Source: Holophagales bacterium | GTDB lineage: Bacteria > Acidobacteriota > Thermoanaerobaculia > UBA5066 | Reading direction: 5' to 3' | Assembly (NCBI GenBank): GCA_016716705.1 | Contig: JADJVF010000011.1 | Location: 62,001-126,000 of the forward strand | Length of the DNA: 64,000 bases | Shown: piece by piece, positions 25,365-33,461 of the stretch | How positions within the stretch are numbered: position 1 is the stretch's first letter | Layout: every line of letters begins with the position of its first letter | Notes under the pieces: generated by a model | Told to the model about the DNA's origin: nothing | Database searches by the model: none | The model's input: only the letters and a program-made list of their open reading frames with translations | Made by a program: the position numbers and the translations under genes

Positions 25365-26301
25365 TTTCGGCGAGGAGCCCTTTCTCCAGCTCGTCGAGCG
25401 CCGGCCGGAGCGCTTTCCAGCGCCCCGACCGGACGTCGCCGAGGACGTTGCTGACCCGGGCCTGCCTCACGCCGAACGCGGCGCCGACCTCTCTGCCCGA
25501 CAGGCCCGTGAGGCGCCGGGAGAGCCAGATGGCGGCGACCTTGGCCTCGTGCGCCCCCGGGTGCGCGAGCCGCGCTTCCGGCACGCCGAACCGCGAGGCG
25601 ACCGCCGTCTTCACGCGCGAAAGGTCGACGGCGCCGCGCACGAGCCCTTCCCGTGGCGCCGGGCCGGCGAGAAGTCGCAGCCGGACCTGCCGGGCGAACT
25701 CGGGGCTCCCGACGACGAGCCGGGAGACGGCCCGCTCGCGGAGCGGGCGGATCCCGCGCGTGTTCGACACGAGCCGGCGGAAGCGCTCCCGGGCTCGCGG
25801 CCGGGCCGGGGAGAGGCGGCGGAGGGAGGCGTCGACGGTGAGCCAGCTGGGGCGCTCGGCCAGGCCGGCCGTCGCCGGGGCGCTCGACCAGCGCCAGTCG
25901 AGGGCGGCCCGGGCGAGCCGGGCCCTCACGGGCGAGAGCGCGACGCTCCGGGCGGCCTCGAGGAAGGAGCTGTCGGGATCGACGAGGAGCGACCGGAACC
26001 GCCCGTCGAAGAGAGGTCCGCCCCGGCCGTGCCGCCGGTTGAAGGCCTGCGCGTAGCGCCCGCCGAGGGCCCGCATCCCGTCGGAGAGGTTGGGGGCCGG
26101 CGTCTCCAGGAGGAGCTCGAGGGAGCTCCCGAGGAGGGCGTAGGCGTGGACGAGCCAGCCCCGCTCCGCCGCGGTCCGCCCGAGCTCCAGGAGGAAGCGC
26201 TCCCGGTCCGCGTCGTCACGGAAGAGGGGGCTCCGCTCGAGCGCCCTGAGCGAAACGTGGTGCAGCGCTCCAGGGAGGTCGATACGGGGAGGTCGCGACA
26301 T
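25357..26301 (-). CDS. RAYT-like (Y1 transposase-derived) protein without catalytic residues
   Basis: A 314-residue relative of REP-associated tyrosine transposases. The shared frame is clear: PPRIDLPGALHHVSLRA, NLSDGMRALGGRYAQAFNRRHGR, GPLFDGRFRSLLVD and SPVRARLARAALDWRWSS. The catalytic parts are changed. The HUH metal motif, normally NHYHLL, reads SSLELL (His positions 60 and 62 are Ser and Glu). The nucleophilic Tyr of RYxxLNPVR is Ser119 (RSVALSPVR). Residues about 240-300 (VAAIWLSRRLTGLSGREVGAAFGVRQARVSNVLGDV, split here only as description) form a DnaA-like helix-turn-helix. The ATG at 26301 lies 8 nt behind TACAAT (minus strand), and the stop overlaps lysC, so it heads the threonine operon. 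A DNA-binding role is inferred. Confidence 0.8.
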   Translation of the reverse strand: MSRPPRIDLPGALHHVSLRALERSPLFRDDADRERFLLELGRTAAERGWLVHAYALLGSSLELLLETPAPNLSDGMRALGGRYAQAFNRRHGRGGPLFDGRFRSLLVDPDSSFLEAARSVALSPVRARLARAALDWRWSSAPATAGLAERPSWLTVDASLRRLSPARPRARERFRRLVSNTRGIRPLRERAVSRLVVGSPEFARQVRLRLLAGPAPREGLVRGAVDLSRVKTAVASRFGVPEARLAHPGAHEAKVAAIWLSRRLTGLSGREVGAAFGVRQARVSNVLGDVRSGRWKALRPALDELEKGLLAENE

Positions 26302-26323
26302 GCGCCGCGATTGTAGTGGCCCG

Positions 26324-27208
26324 CTACCTCGGCCCCCGCTCCTTCCATCTCTCGACGAGGGCCTGCGGGTCGTCGGTCCCTACGGCGTCGACGCCGACGG
26401 CCGCGAGGCGGTCCTGGTCGCGGGGGGCGTTGGCGGTCCAGGCGAAGACTTTCACTCCCGCCGCGTGGAGAGCCTCGACGGAGGCCGAAGTGAGGCGGCC
26501 GTGGCGGGCTCCGACCCATGGGGCCTGCTCTCGCTGCGCCAGCGCCGCGAGATCCACGTCCTGGTCGACGAGGGGCATCGTGCGGAGCGCGGGGGCCAGT
26601 GCGCGAACGGTGCGGAGGAGAGAGTGGTCGAAGGAGAGGACGATCGTCCGGTCCGCGAAACCGTGCTCCCGAAGGAGGTCGACGACGAGGCGGGCGAAGA
26701 GATCCCGCGGCGGGGAGAGGGCCGACGGGCCCTCTTCGTACTTCAGCTCGAGGAAGAGAGTGGCTTTCCGCGTACCGGGAGGACCGGGGGCGTCGAGGAG
26801 GTCGAGCACCTCTGCGAGCGACGGGATTCGCGTTCCCGGGACGGCACGCTGGGAGGGAAAGCCCGGATCGCCGACCGCTCCGCAGTCGAAGCGGCGGAGA
26901 GCCTCGAAGGAGAGCCCGCGGATCGCGACGCCCGCCGGGACGCGCCGGCCGTCGAAGGCGCGGCACCGGACGGGGGAGAGAGTCGCGTCGTGCGACACGA
27001 CGGGGGTGTCGTCGGCGCTGACCCGGACGTCGATCTCGACACCGTCGGCGCCGGCCGAGAGGGCGTGCCGAAGCGCCGGGAGAGTGTTCTCCGGGAAGCG
27101 GGCGCGCGCGCCGCGGTGCCCGACGACGAGCGGGCGGGCCGGCGGGGGAACGGCCGACGCCAGGACCCCGGCGAGGAGGCAGAGGAATCGAATCGGCATC
27201 CTCGCCAT
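26324..27208 (-). CDS. Secreted glycerophosphodiester phosphodiesterase
   Basis: A 294-residue GDPD. A signal peptide (residues 1-26, LLAGVLASAVPPPARP) points to export. The catalytic region follows: GHRGARARFPENT (catalytic His and Arg), GADGVEIDVRVSADDTPVVSHD (Glu-Asp metal site and second His), then LFLELKYEEG and the C-terminal VKVFAWTAN and GVDAVGTDDP. It hydrolyses glycerophosphodiesters to glycerol-3-phosphate and an alcohol. The ATG at 27208 is used; a second Met nine bases downstream is equally possible. It lies just upstream of the RAYT-like gene on the same strand but a separate promoter there suggests it is not part of the threonine operon. Confidence 0.87.
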   Translation of the reverse strand: MARMPIRFLCLLAGVLASAVPPPARPLVVGHRGARARFPENTLPALRHALSAGADGVEIDVRVSADDTPVVSHDATLSPVRCRAFDGRRVPAGVAIRGLSFEALRRFDCGAVGDPGFPSQRAVPGTRIPSLAEVLDLLDAPGPPGTRKATLFLELKYEEGPSALSPPRDLFARLVVDLLREHGFADRTIVLSFDHSLLRTVRALAPALRTMPLVDQDVDLAALAQREQAPWVGARHGRLTSASVEALHAAGVKVFAWTANAPRDQDRLAAVGVDAVGTDDPQALVERWKERGPR

Positions 27209-27261
27209 TCTGAACGAGCGCTCTCCCCGGGCGGTACGATCTCGCGACCGGGGGGACAGCC

Positions 27262-29874
27262 ATGCCGGAGAAACGGGGGATCGAGGTGCGTTGCGAGCCG
27301 CCGCCCGGCTGGGCGGAGGCCGGGCCGCGCCGGGCGATCGAACCGGATGCCCTGGCCGAACGGCTGTCGGCGGGCGGAAGGCTCGCTCTCGCGGGGCTCT
27401 TCCGGCTCTTGCCGCTTCGCGGCGCGGGGGAAGGCGGGACCGCCCGGATCGTCGTCCCGGAGCCGAGGGGAGCGGACTTCGTCGTCGTCCTCCGCCAGCC
27501 GTCCGGAGCGCTCTCGATGCACCGGCCGGCCTCCCGGCCGGCGCCGGACGGGGGCCCGGTCGTCCTGGAGCTGCCGATTCTCGCCCGGACCGGGGTGCGA
27601 GGGGAGCGGCGCGGCGTGCGCGCCGCGGTCGTCCTCGTCCTCAGGGCGAAGGTGCGGGTCGAGGAGAAGGCCGTCGCGACGCTCGGCCGGGCGTTCGAAG
27701 AGGCCGCTTTCCGCCGCGCCGGACTCGTCGAGCGGCTCGTCCACGTCACCCCCGAGGGCCTCGCCGAGGGGCGGCTCGCAGCCGCCTCGCCGTCCCTCCT
27801 CGCCCCTCCGCCGGAACGGAACCTCCTTCTCCTTCACGGCACCTTCTCGCACACCGCCGCCGCGTTCGCCGACCTCGCCAGGGGCGGCTTCTTCGAGGCG
27901 CTCGCACCTCTCTACGGCGGGCGGGTGTTCGGCTTCGACCACTTCACCGTGAGCCGGACGCCGGAGGAGAACGCCCGCATGTTCGCGGAGGCGCTCCCGG
28001 GGGAGGAACCGTTTCTCTTCGACGTGGTGGCCCACTCCCGTGGAGGGCTCGTCCTCAGGACGCTCCTCGAGCGGCCGGCCGAAGCCGGTCCGGCGGCGAG
28101 CCGCTTCGCCTGCGGCCGCGCCGTCCTCGCCGCGGTCCCGAACCTCGGGACGCCGCTGGCCTCTTCGGAGCGCTGGGACCTCGCGCTCTCCGGCTGGCTG
28201 AATCTCTTCGACCTCCTGCCGCCCGCTCCCGCCCCGCTCCTCGGAGAGTTCGTCGTGGAAGCTCTCCTCTGGTTCGCGCGGCGAGTCACGACGTCGCTCG
28301 CCGGCCTTTCCTCGATGGACGGGCGGGGCGGAACGGTCGCCGCGTTCGAGCGCAGCGCGGTCCCCGAGGCGTACTCCGCCCTGGCGGCGAGCCACCACGC
28401 GAGCGGCCCGCTCGCGCTGCGCCTCCTCGAGTCGGGCGTCGACCGCTTCTTCGGCGAGCCGCACGACCTCGTCGTCCCGACCCAGGGGTGCTTCGTTCTC
28501 GACAGGGCGAGCGGTGCCCAGGTCGCCGACGAGCGGGTCGCGCTCTTCGGGTCGGGGGGCCGCCTCGGCCGTTCGCTCCGGCGTCCGGCCCACCATCTCG
28601 ACCTCTTCGCCCGAGAGGAGGCCGTTGCCTTCCTCGTCGCCTCGCTCGCCGGGGAGACGTTCGCGCAGGCCGGGCGCCAGGCCCGGCGTTCCGCGACGAG
28701 GGGGACGAGGATTCCCGCTGCCCTGAAGGCGGGCGAAGGGGAGGGGAAGGTCCCGGGGGCGCGTCGGTCGAAGGCCCCGAAGCTGGGAGGGACGCGCCGC
28801 GAGGCGCTGGAGCTGACTCTCCTCCCGGGCGATCGGGGAGGGGTGACGGCCCTCCTCCTCGCCCGCTACGGGACGGCCCGCGTGGTGGCCGAGGTGCCGC
28901 GGAAGGGCGCGGCCTGGCGGGAGATCATCCGGGGGCACGAACGGCTTCGCGCCTGCTTCGACGGGGACGGCCGGCCCCTTCCCTCGGGGGCCGCGCTCGA
29001 GCGCTGGGGCACGGTGCTCTTCGAGACCCTCCTGCCGGGAGAGGCGCGGCGGCTCTGGGACGCAGCGCGGGGCGCGGCCGGAGGCTCGGCGACCGACGTC
29101 GTCTTCACGTCTCTCCTCGACTGGGTGGCCGACAAGCCGTGGGAGCTGGCGTACGACCCGCACCGGCGCGCGTGGCTCGCGGCGACCGAGGCGAACTTCA
29201 CGCGGAACGTCGTCACGGCGATCCCGTGCGAGGTGGCACCGCCCCGCAGGAGGCCGCTCGCCATCCTCGTCGTCGCCGCGCAGCCGGCGGGCCTGGCGAC
29301 CCTCTCGTGGGAGGCGGAAGCCGAGGCGGTCCACGCCGGTCTCGCGCCCCTCGTCGCCAAGGGGCTCGCGAGGGTCCGCGTCGAGAGGGCCGTGACCGTC
29401 GAGGCGCTCCACCGGCTCGTCGCCGACGGGCCGTGCGACGTGCTGCACTTCATCGGTCACGGGACCTGGGACGCCGAGCGGCGGACGGGCTCGCTCCTCC
29501 TGGAATCGGCGGAGGGCGGCGTCGCCGCGGTCGAGGCGACGGCCCTCCGGGCGCTCCTCTCCGGGCGCGGGCTGTCTCTCGTCGTCCTCAACGCCTGCCT
29601 GAGCGCCCGGGGGAGCCGCGGCGACCTCGCGCGAGGAGTCGCCCCGGCGCTCGTCGCCGCGGGAATCCCGGCCGTCGTCGCGAACCAGTTCAGCGTCCTG
29701 GACGCCGCGGCGCTCGTCTTCGCGCGCGAGCTCTACAGGTCGCTCGCCCTCGGCCGGCCGCTCGGCGACGCCACGCGCGAGGCTCGCCTCGCGGTGAGGT
29801 GCGACGCGGCGTGCGGCCCCGTCGACTGGGCCGTTCCGGTCGTCTACGCACGAGATCCGGGCGCCGTCCTCTGA
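27262..29874 (+). CDS. Alpha/beta hydrolase-CHAT protease fusion
   Basis: An 870-residue protein with no signal peptide. Residues 1-180 are beta-rich and unassigned. Residues about 185-480 form a lipase-like alpha/beta hydrolase: LLLLHGTFSH gives the oxyanion loop and VVAHSRGG the nucleophile elbow (Ser259), with LHDLVVPTQG-like sequence (PHDLVVPTQG) carrying a likely Asp. A linker rich in Lys/Arg follows. The C-terminal 300 residues are a CHAT domain (caspase-fold peptidase): FIGHGTW supplies His733 and VVLNACLSARG supplies Cys779, with VANQFSVLD after it. Both active sites look intact. The gene has TACGAT 21 nt upstream of its ATG and GGGGGG as ribosome site. It lies alone between divergent GDPD and a GNAT gene. 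A toxin, defence or lipid-linked protease role is possible but unproven. Confidence 0.83.
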   Translation: MPEKRGIEVRCEPPPGWAEAGPRRAIEPDALAERLSAGGRLALAGLFRLLPLRGAGEGGTARIVVPEPRGADFVVVLRQPSGALSMHRPASRPAPDGGPVVLELPILARTGVRGERRGVRAAVVLVLRAKVRVEEKAVATLGRAFEEAAFRRAGLVERLVHVTPEGLAEGRLAAASPSLLAPPPERNLLLLHGTFSHTAAAFADLARGGFFEALAPLYGGRVFGFDHFTVSRTPEENARMFAEALPGEEPFLFDVVAHSRGGLVLRTLLERPAEAGPAASRFACGRAVLAAVPNLGTPLASSERWDLALSGWLNLFDLLPPAPAPLLGEFVVEALLWFARRVTTSLAGLSSMDGRGGTVAAFERSAVPEAYSALAASHHASGPLALRLLESGVDRFFGEPHDLVVPTQGCFVLDRASGAQVADERVALFGSGGRLGRSLRRPAHHLDLFAREEAVAFLVASLAGETFAQAGRQARRSATRGTRIPAALKAGEGEGKVPGARRSKAPKLGGTRREALELTLLPGDRGGVTALLLARYGTARVVAEVPRKGAAWREIIRGHERLRACFDGDGRPLPSGAALERWGTVLFETLLPGEARRLWDAARGAAGGSATDVVFTSLLDWVADKPWELAYDPHRRAWLAATEANFTRNVVTAIPCEVAPPRRRPLAILVVAAQPAGLATLSWEAEAEAVHAGLAPLVAKGLARVRVERAVTVEALHRLVADGPCDVLHFIGHGTWDAERRTGSLLLESAEGGVAAVEATALRALLSGRGLSLVVLNACLSARGSRGDLARGVAPALVAAGIPAVVANQFSVLDAAALVFARELYRSLALGRPLGDATREARLAVRCDAACGPVDWAVPVVYARDPGAVL

Positions 29875-29920
29875 CGCTTCCCGCCGGGAGCGGTGGCAAG
29901 ATGGGCCCGGAGGGACCGCG

Positions 29921-30865
29921 ATGACGAGCCAGGTCCGGCCGCTGGGCGAAGACGAGCTGGGCGAAGCCGACGCGATCTATCGCCGCGCCTTCGGGACGTT
30001 CCTTTCCCTTCCCGATCCTCGGGCCTTCGACGGCGACGCCCAGGTCGTGCGGTGCCGCTGGGCCGCGGACCCCGACGCGGCGCTCGCTCTCGTCGAGGGC
30101 GGCGCCCTCGCCGGGTCGAACTTCGTGACGCGCTGGGGGAGCGTCGGCCTTTTCGGCCCGCTCACGGTCGATCCTTCCCGTCAGGACCGCGGGCTCGCCC
30201 ACCCGCTCGTCGAGGCGGCGCTCCGGCTCCTCGAGGGGCCTCAGGTCGCCTTTCGCGGCCTCTGCACGTTCGCCGAGAGTCCGAAGCACGTCGGCCTCTA
30301 CCAGCGGTTCGGGTACTGGCCGGCGGGACTCGCCGCGTTGATGTCGAAGCCGGTGGCGAGAGGAACGGAGGCGCCCGAAGGCACCGAGCTCCTCAGCCTC
30401 CTCTCCCCCGACGGCCAGGCGGAGGCGCTCTCGGCGTTCCGGGAGCTGGCCGATTCGGTCTTCAGCGGCCTCGACGTGACGGGGGAGATCCTGTCGGTCG
30501 GCGAGCAGGGGACCGGGGAGACCGTCTTCACCCGCGAGGGCTCGAACGTCTCGGGCCTGGCCGTCTGCCACACGGGGGCCGGAAGCGAGGCGGGCTCCGG
30601 GCGGGCGTCCGTGAAATTCGCGGCGGTTCGTCCGGGCGCGGGCGGCGCGGCGCGACTCAGGAGGCTCCTTCAGGGGGTCGAAGCGTGGGCCGCGTCCGCG
30701 GGGGCCGGGGTCGTGGTCGCCGGGACCGGTTCAGGGCGGGTGGGCGCGTGGGAGACGCTCCGCGGATCGGGCTACCGCCCGTTCCTCCAGGGGCTGGCGA
30801 TGCACCACGAGCGGCATCCCGGCTACGACCGCGAGGACGTCTTCGTCCTCGACGACTGGCGGTAG
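29921..30865 (+). CDS. GNAT-family N-acetyltransferase
   Basis: A 314-residue GNAT-fold protein, larger than a single GNAT domain (about 150), so probably a tandem with a degenerate second copy. The first half has the acetyl-CoA region: GPLTVDPSRQDRGLAHPLVEAAL corresponds to the Q/RxxGxG/A loop, followed by FAESPKHVGLYQRFGYWP. The second half (about 170-300) has GYRPFLQGLAM and a similar strand arrangement. The substrate is not readable. It starts 46 nt after the CHAT gene with GGAGGGACC near the ATG, so it may share that transcript. Confidence 0.72.
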   Translation: MTSQVRPLGEDELGEADAIYRRAFGTFLSLPDPRAFDGDAQVVRCRWAADPDAALALVEGGALAGSNFVTRWGSVGLFGPLTVDPSRQDRGLAHPLVEAALRLLEGPQVAFRGLCTFAESPKHVGLYQRFGYWPAGLAALMSKPVARGTEAPEGTELLSLLSPDGQAEALSAFRELADSVFSGLDVTGEILSVGEQGTGETVFTREGSNVSGLAVCHTGAGSEAGSGRASVKFAAVRPGAGGAARLRRLLQGVEAWAASAGAGVVVAGTGSGRVGAWETLRGSGYRPFLQGLAMHHERHPGYDREDVFVLDDWR

Positions 30866-30917
30866 CGCCGATCCGCGCCGGTTTCCCCCGCCGAGGGGAG
30901 GCGCCGTCAGGCGCCGC

Positions 30918-30942
30918 GGGGAGGCTCGTGGCGAGCCTCCCC
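30918..30942. terminator. Bidirectional terminator hairpin
   Basis: A perfect 11-bp stem GGGGAGGCTCG/CGAGCCTCCCC with a TGG loop lies between the convergent ends of the GNAT gene and the YceH gene. No T tract follows, so efficiency is uncertain. Confidence 0.6.
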
Positions 30943-30950
30943 GATCCATC

Positions 30951-31586
30951 TCAGCCCCCGAGCGAGCTCTTGAGGATGGCGAGCTCCTCTTCGACGGCGG
31001 CGAGGCGCTCTTCGAGCGCGAGGAGTCGCCGCTCGAACGGCGAGGGGCCTGTCGGGGCGGCGGCCCGGGAAGCCTGGGGCTCTTCCACGGGCGTCCCGCC
31101 GGCGAGGTGGGTCCAGCGTGTCTCCTTCTGGCCGGGCCTGCGCGGCAGCTCCACGACGAGCGGCTCGGCGTGAGCGGCCATCGTCCGGAGAAGCTCCTCG
31201 GCCGCCTCGACCGAGGCGAAGTCGTGCATCCGCTCGGAACGTGCCCGCAGCTCGGCCGCCGTCTGAGGCCCTCGCAGCAGGAGCAGGGCGACGAGCGACT
31301 TCTCGGCCTTTCCGAGCTGCCACTTCGCGTCGAGGTTGTGCTCCCACTTGTCGGCGCGGCTTCCGGTGACCTTCCACGCGAGGACGAGCTCGCGGAGGCG
31401 GTCGAGGCCCCCGGTGACGTCGGCCGCGGACAGGTCGGTCACCGGCTCGCGGGAGGTCCGCTGGTTGCAGGCCGCGACGAGGCCCTGCAGGGTCATGGGG
31501 TAGACGTCGGGGGTGAGGAGCTCCTTCTCGAGGAGCGCCCCGGCGACGCGGATCTCCACGGAGTCGAGCGGTCGGGGGAGCCTCAC
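30951..31586 (-). CDS. YceH-family (DUF480) protein
   Basis: A 211-residue DUF480/YceH protein: two winged-helix units in the first 170 residues (VRVAGALLEKELLTPDVYPMTLQGLV-type sequence, then LLLLRGPQTAAELRARSERMHDF) and a coiled-coil tail rich in Glu and Leu. The GACNQRTSREP stretch is family-typical (AACNQRTSREPV). Function in the cell is not established. The GTG at 31586 overlaps the stop of the upstream methyltransferase as GTGA, and AAAGG lies about 9 nt before it. Confidence 0.85.
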   Translation of the reverse strand: MRLPRPLDSVEIRVAGALLEKELLTPDVYPMTLQGLVAACNQRTSREPVTDLSAADVTGGLDRLRELVLAWKVTGSRADKWEHNLDAKWQLGKAEKSLVALLLLRGPQTAAELRARSERMHDFASVEAAEELLRTMAAHAEPLVVELPRRPGQKETRWTHLAGGTPVEEPQASRAAAPTGPSPFERRLLALEERLAAVEEELAILKSSLGG

Positions 31587-32742
31587 GGGCAGGCCTTTCG
31601 CGCGGCGACCGCGGAGACGAAGAAGCTGGGGTAGCTCTTCGCGATCTCCTCGGCGTCGGGAAGGAACGTCACGTCCGTGAAGCCGGCGCGCGCGAGCGAC
31701 TCGCGCCACGCGGCGGGCGTCAGGAAGCCGTGCGTCGGGCGGGCGAGGGGTCGAGCTTCACCTGCGTGAAGCTCTCGAGGAGGTCGAAGACGAGCTCGAC
31801 GTAGATGGGCTGGGCGTTCCCGAGCGGCCGGACGCACTCGGAGACGACGAGCCAGCCGCCCGGCGCCAGCGCGGCGCGCGCCTCGGCGAGGACGGCGGCG
31901 AGGTCGGGGGCGACGTGGAAGCAGTTGACCGAGTAGACGGCGTCGAACGCGCCGGGGGCGGCCCCCTGCGCCTCCCAGGGTTTGGTCATGTCGAGCTTCG
32001 CCGCGTCGACCGTGACGCCGGGCGCGGCGGCGGCGCGCGCGGCCCTCTCTCCCCGCCGGAAGAAGGTCGGGACCACCTCGGTGAAGAGGTAGCGCGCGAC
32101 GCGCGGCCCGAGCTTCGCCAGGGCGGCCTCCGCCGCGCTCCCGGCCCCGCCGCCGATCTCGAGGACCCGTCCGCCCGATTCCGGGAGGAGGCGCGAGAGG
32201 GCGACGGCGCCGAGGTGGTTGTTGACCGAGTAGAGGAGGTTGCGGTTCGAGAAGTACCGGAACCAGAGCGGAAGCCGGTCGGGGCGGAAGAGGATCTCCT
32301 CGCCCGTCTTCTCGCCGGAGAGGAAGAGCGCGAGCTCCTCGACGAGGATCCGGACCGCCTCGCCTGCAACCGCGGCGTCGGGCTCGGCAGCGGCGAGCTC
32401 GGCCTCGAGGGCCTCGAGACTTCCCGGCTCGGAGCCGGAGGGAGCGTACGTCCCGCCCGAGGCCACGAGGTGGCCGGAAGCGGCCAGCTTGCCGTGGACG
32501 AACGCGACGAGCGGAAGACTCCTCGGCACCCAGCCGCGCGCGGCGACGAGGCCGGCCGGGCTGGTCCCCGGGACGACGGGCCAGGCCCCGGCCCGCCTCA
32601 GGATCTCGGCGGAAGCGGCGTCGACGAGCTCGTCGAAGATCTCGCTGACGCGCAGGAACGGCCAGGTGAAGAGCGCGCGCACCTCGGGGTCCGGGATGTG
32701 CGCGGCGAGAGCGGGGAACTGCGCCTCGGGTGTCCTCGGCAT
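31583..32742 (-). CDS. SAM-dependent methyltransferase (one frameshift)
   Basis: A protein of about 386 residues. The middle carries a Rossmann-type methyltransferase: GRVLEIGGGAGS (motif I, SAM binding), then LDMTKPW and FDAVYSVNCFHVAPDL, and LAPGGWLVVSE. The N-terminal third is helical and unassigned. The frame breaks near 31740: adding one C to the CCCC run joins KLDP to LARPTHGFLTPAAW, and the C-terminus then ends at 31583 in a GTGA overlap with the YceH gene, which supports the repaired reading. The ATG at 32742 is 8 nt behind TATCAT on the minus strand. Substrate unknown; class I methyltransferases of this length often act on small molecules. Confidence 0.7.
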
Positions 32743-32777
32743 GAAGGCCGATGATACGGATTCGTAGAATCGCGGGA
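32743..32777. promoter_or_regulatory. Compact divergent promoter
   Basis: Only 35 nt separate two divergent starts. TATCAT reads on the minus strand (32751-32756), 8 nt from the methyltransferase ATG; TAGAAT reads on the plus strand (32765-32770), 7 nt from the phosphatase ATG. Each promoter's -35 region must lie inside or past the other -10, so the two genes may compete for polymerase. Confidence 0.5.
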
Positions 32778-33431
32778 ATGAAGATCTTCCTCGTCCGCCA
32801 CGGTGAGAGCGAAGGGAACCTCGGCGGGACCCTTCAGGGCTGCCGGCTCGACACGCCGCTGACCCGGAGGGGCCGCCGCCAGGCAGAGGCCCTCGCCGTC
32901 CGCCTCGCCGAGGCCGAGTTCGACGACGTCGTCGCGAGCCCGATGGCCCGCGCCCGCGAGACGGCCGAGATCTGCGCCGCGCCGCACGGCCTCGCCGTGA
33001 GGCTCGACCTCGAGCTCGTCGAGTTCGACTGGGGCGTCTGGACGGGACTGCCCCTCGACGACGAGATGGACCGCAGCGTCGCCGAGCTGCGCGCCAAGTG
33101 GCGCTCGGGCGACGTCGACGCGGGCCCGCCCCGGGGCGAATCGCCCCTGGAGGCCGGAGCGCGCGCCGCGCGCGTCCTCAACCGGTTGAAAGCGGTCCGC
33201 CCCGCGGCGCCTCTCGTCGTCGCCCACGGCCGGTTCAACCGGATCCTCATGGCGACCCTCCTCGGGAGGGACCTCGCGCGGATGGACGAAGTCCGCCAGC
33301 GGAACGGCTCGATCTCGGTCTTCGAGTGGGACGGCGAGAAGGCGGCGACGCCGCTTCTCCTCGACGACGTCTCCCACCTCGGCGGGGACGTCTCGACGCC
33401 GACGGGAAAGGTCGACTGGGCGAGAGCCTGA
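32778..33431 (+). CDS. Histidine phosphatase family protein
   Basis: A 217-residue phosphoglycerate-mutase-like phosphatase. The phosphoryl-accepting His is in FLVRHGESEGN; the second catalytic His is in LVVAHGRFNR. The Asp/Glu in VEFDWGVWTG is in the usual place. It dephosphorylates a small phosphorylated metabolite; no specific substrate is indicated. The ATG at 32778 was chosen because the protein begins at the catalytic strand and TAGAAT is 7 nt upstream; the upstream in-frame ATG at 32751 would overlap the divergent promoter. Confidence 0.87.
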   Translation: MKIFLVRHGESEGNLGGTLQGCRLDTPLTRRGRRQAEALAVRLAEAEFDDVVASPMARARETAEICAAPHGLAVRLDLELVEFDWGVWTGLPLDDEMDRSVAELRAKWRSGDVDAGPPRGESPLEAGARAARVLNRLKAVRPAAPLVVAHGRFNRILMATLLGRDLARMDEVRQRNGSISVFEWDGEKAATPLLLDDVSHLGGDVSTPTGKVDWARA

Positions 33432-33458
33432 GGTCCCCGGCGGCGTCGCCGCCTCGAC
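33432..33458. terminator. Hairpin between convergent genes
   Basis: GGCGGC-GTC-GCCGCC (33439-33453) is extended by GGTC/GACC outside two unpaired stretches. It lies between the phosphatase and the convergent TPR gene. Confidence 0.45.
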
Positions 33459-33461
33459 CCG

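Noticed and set aside
29893..31173. A 426-codon plus frame overlapping the GNAT gene
   Set aside because: Arg/Gly-rich shadow with no motif; the GNAT frame has the family features.
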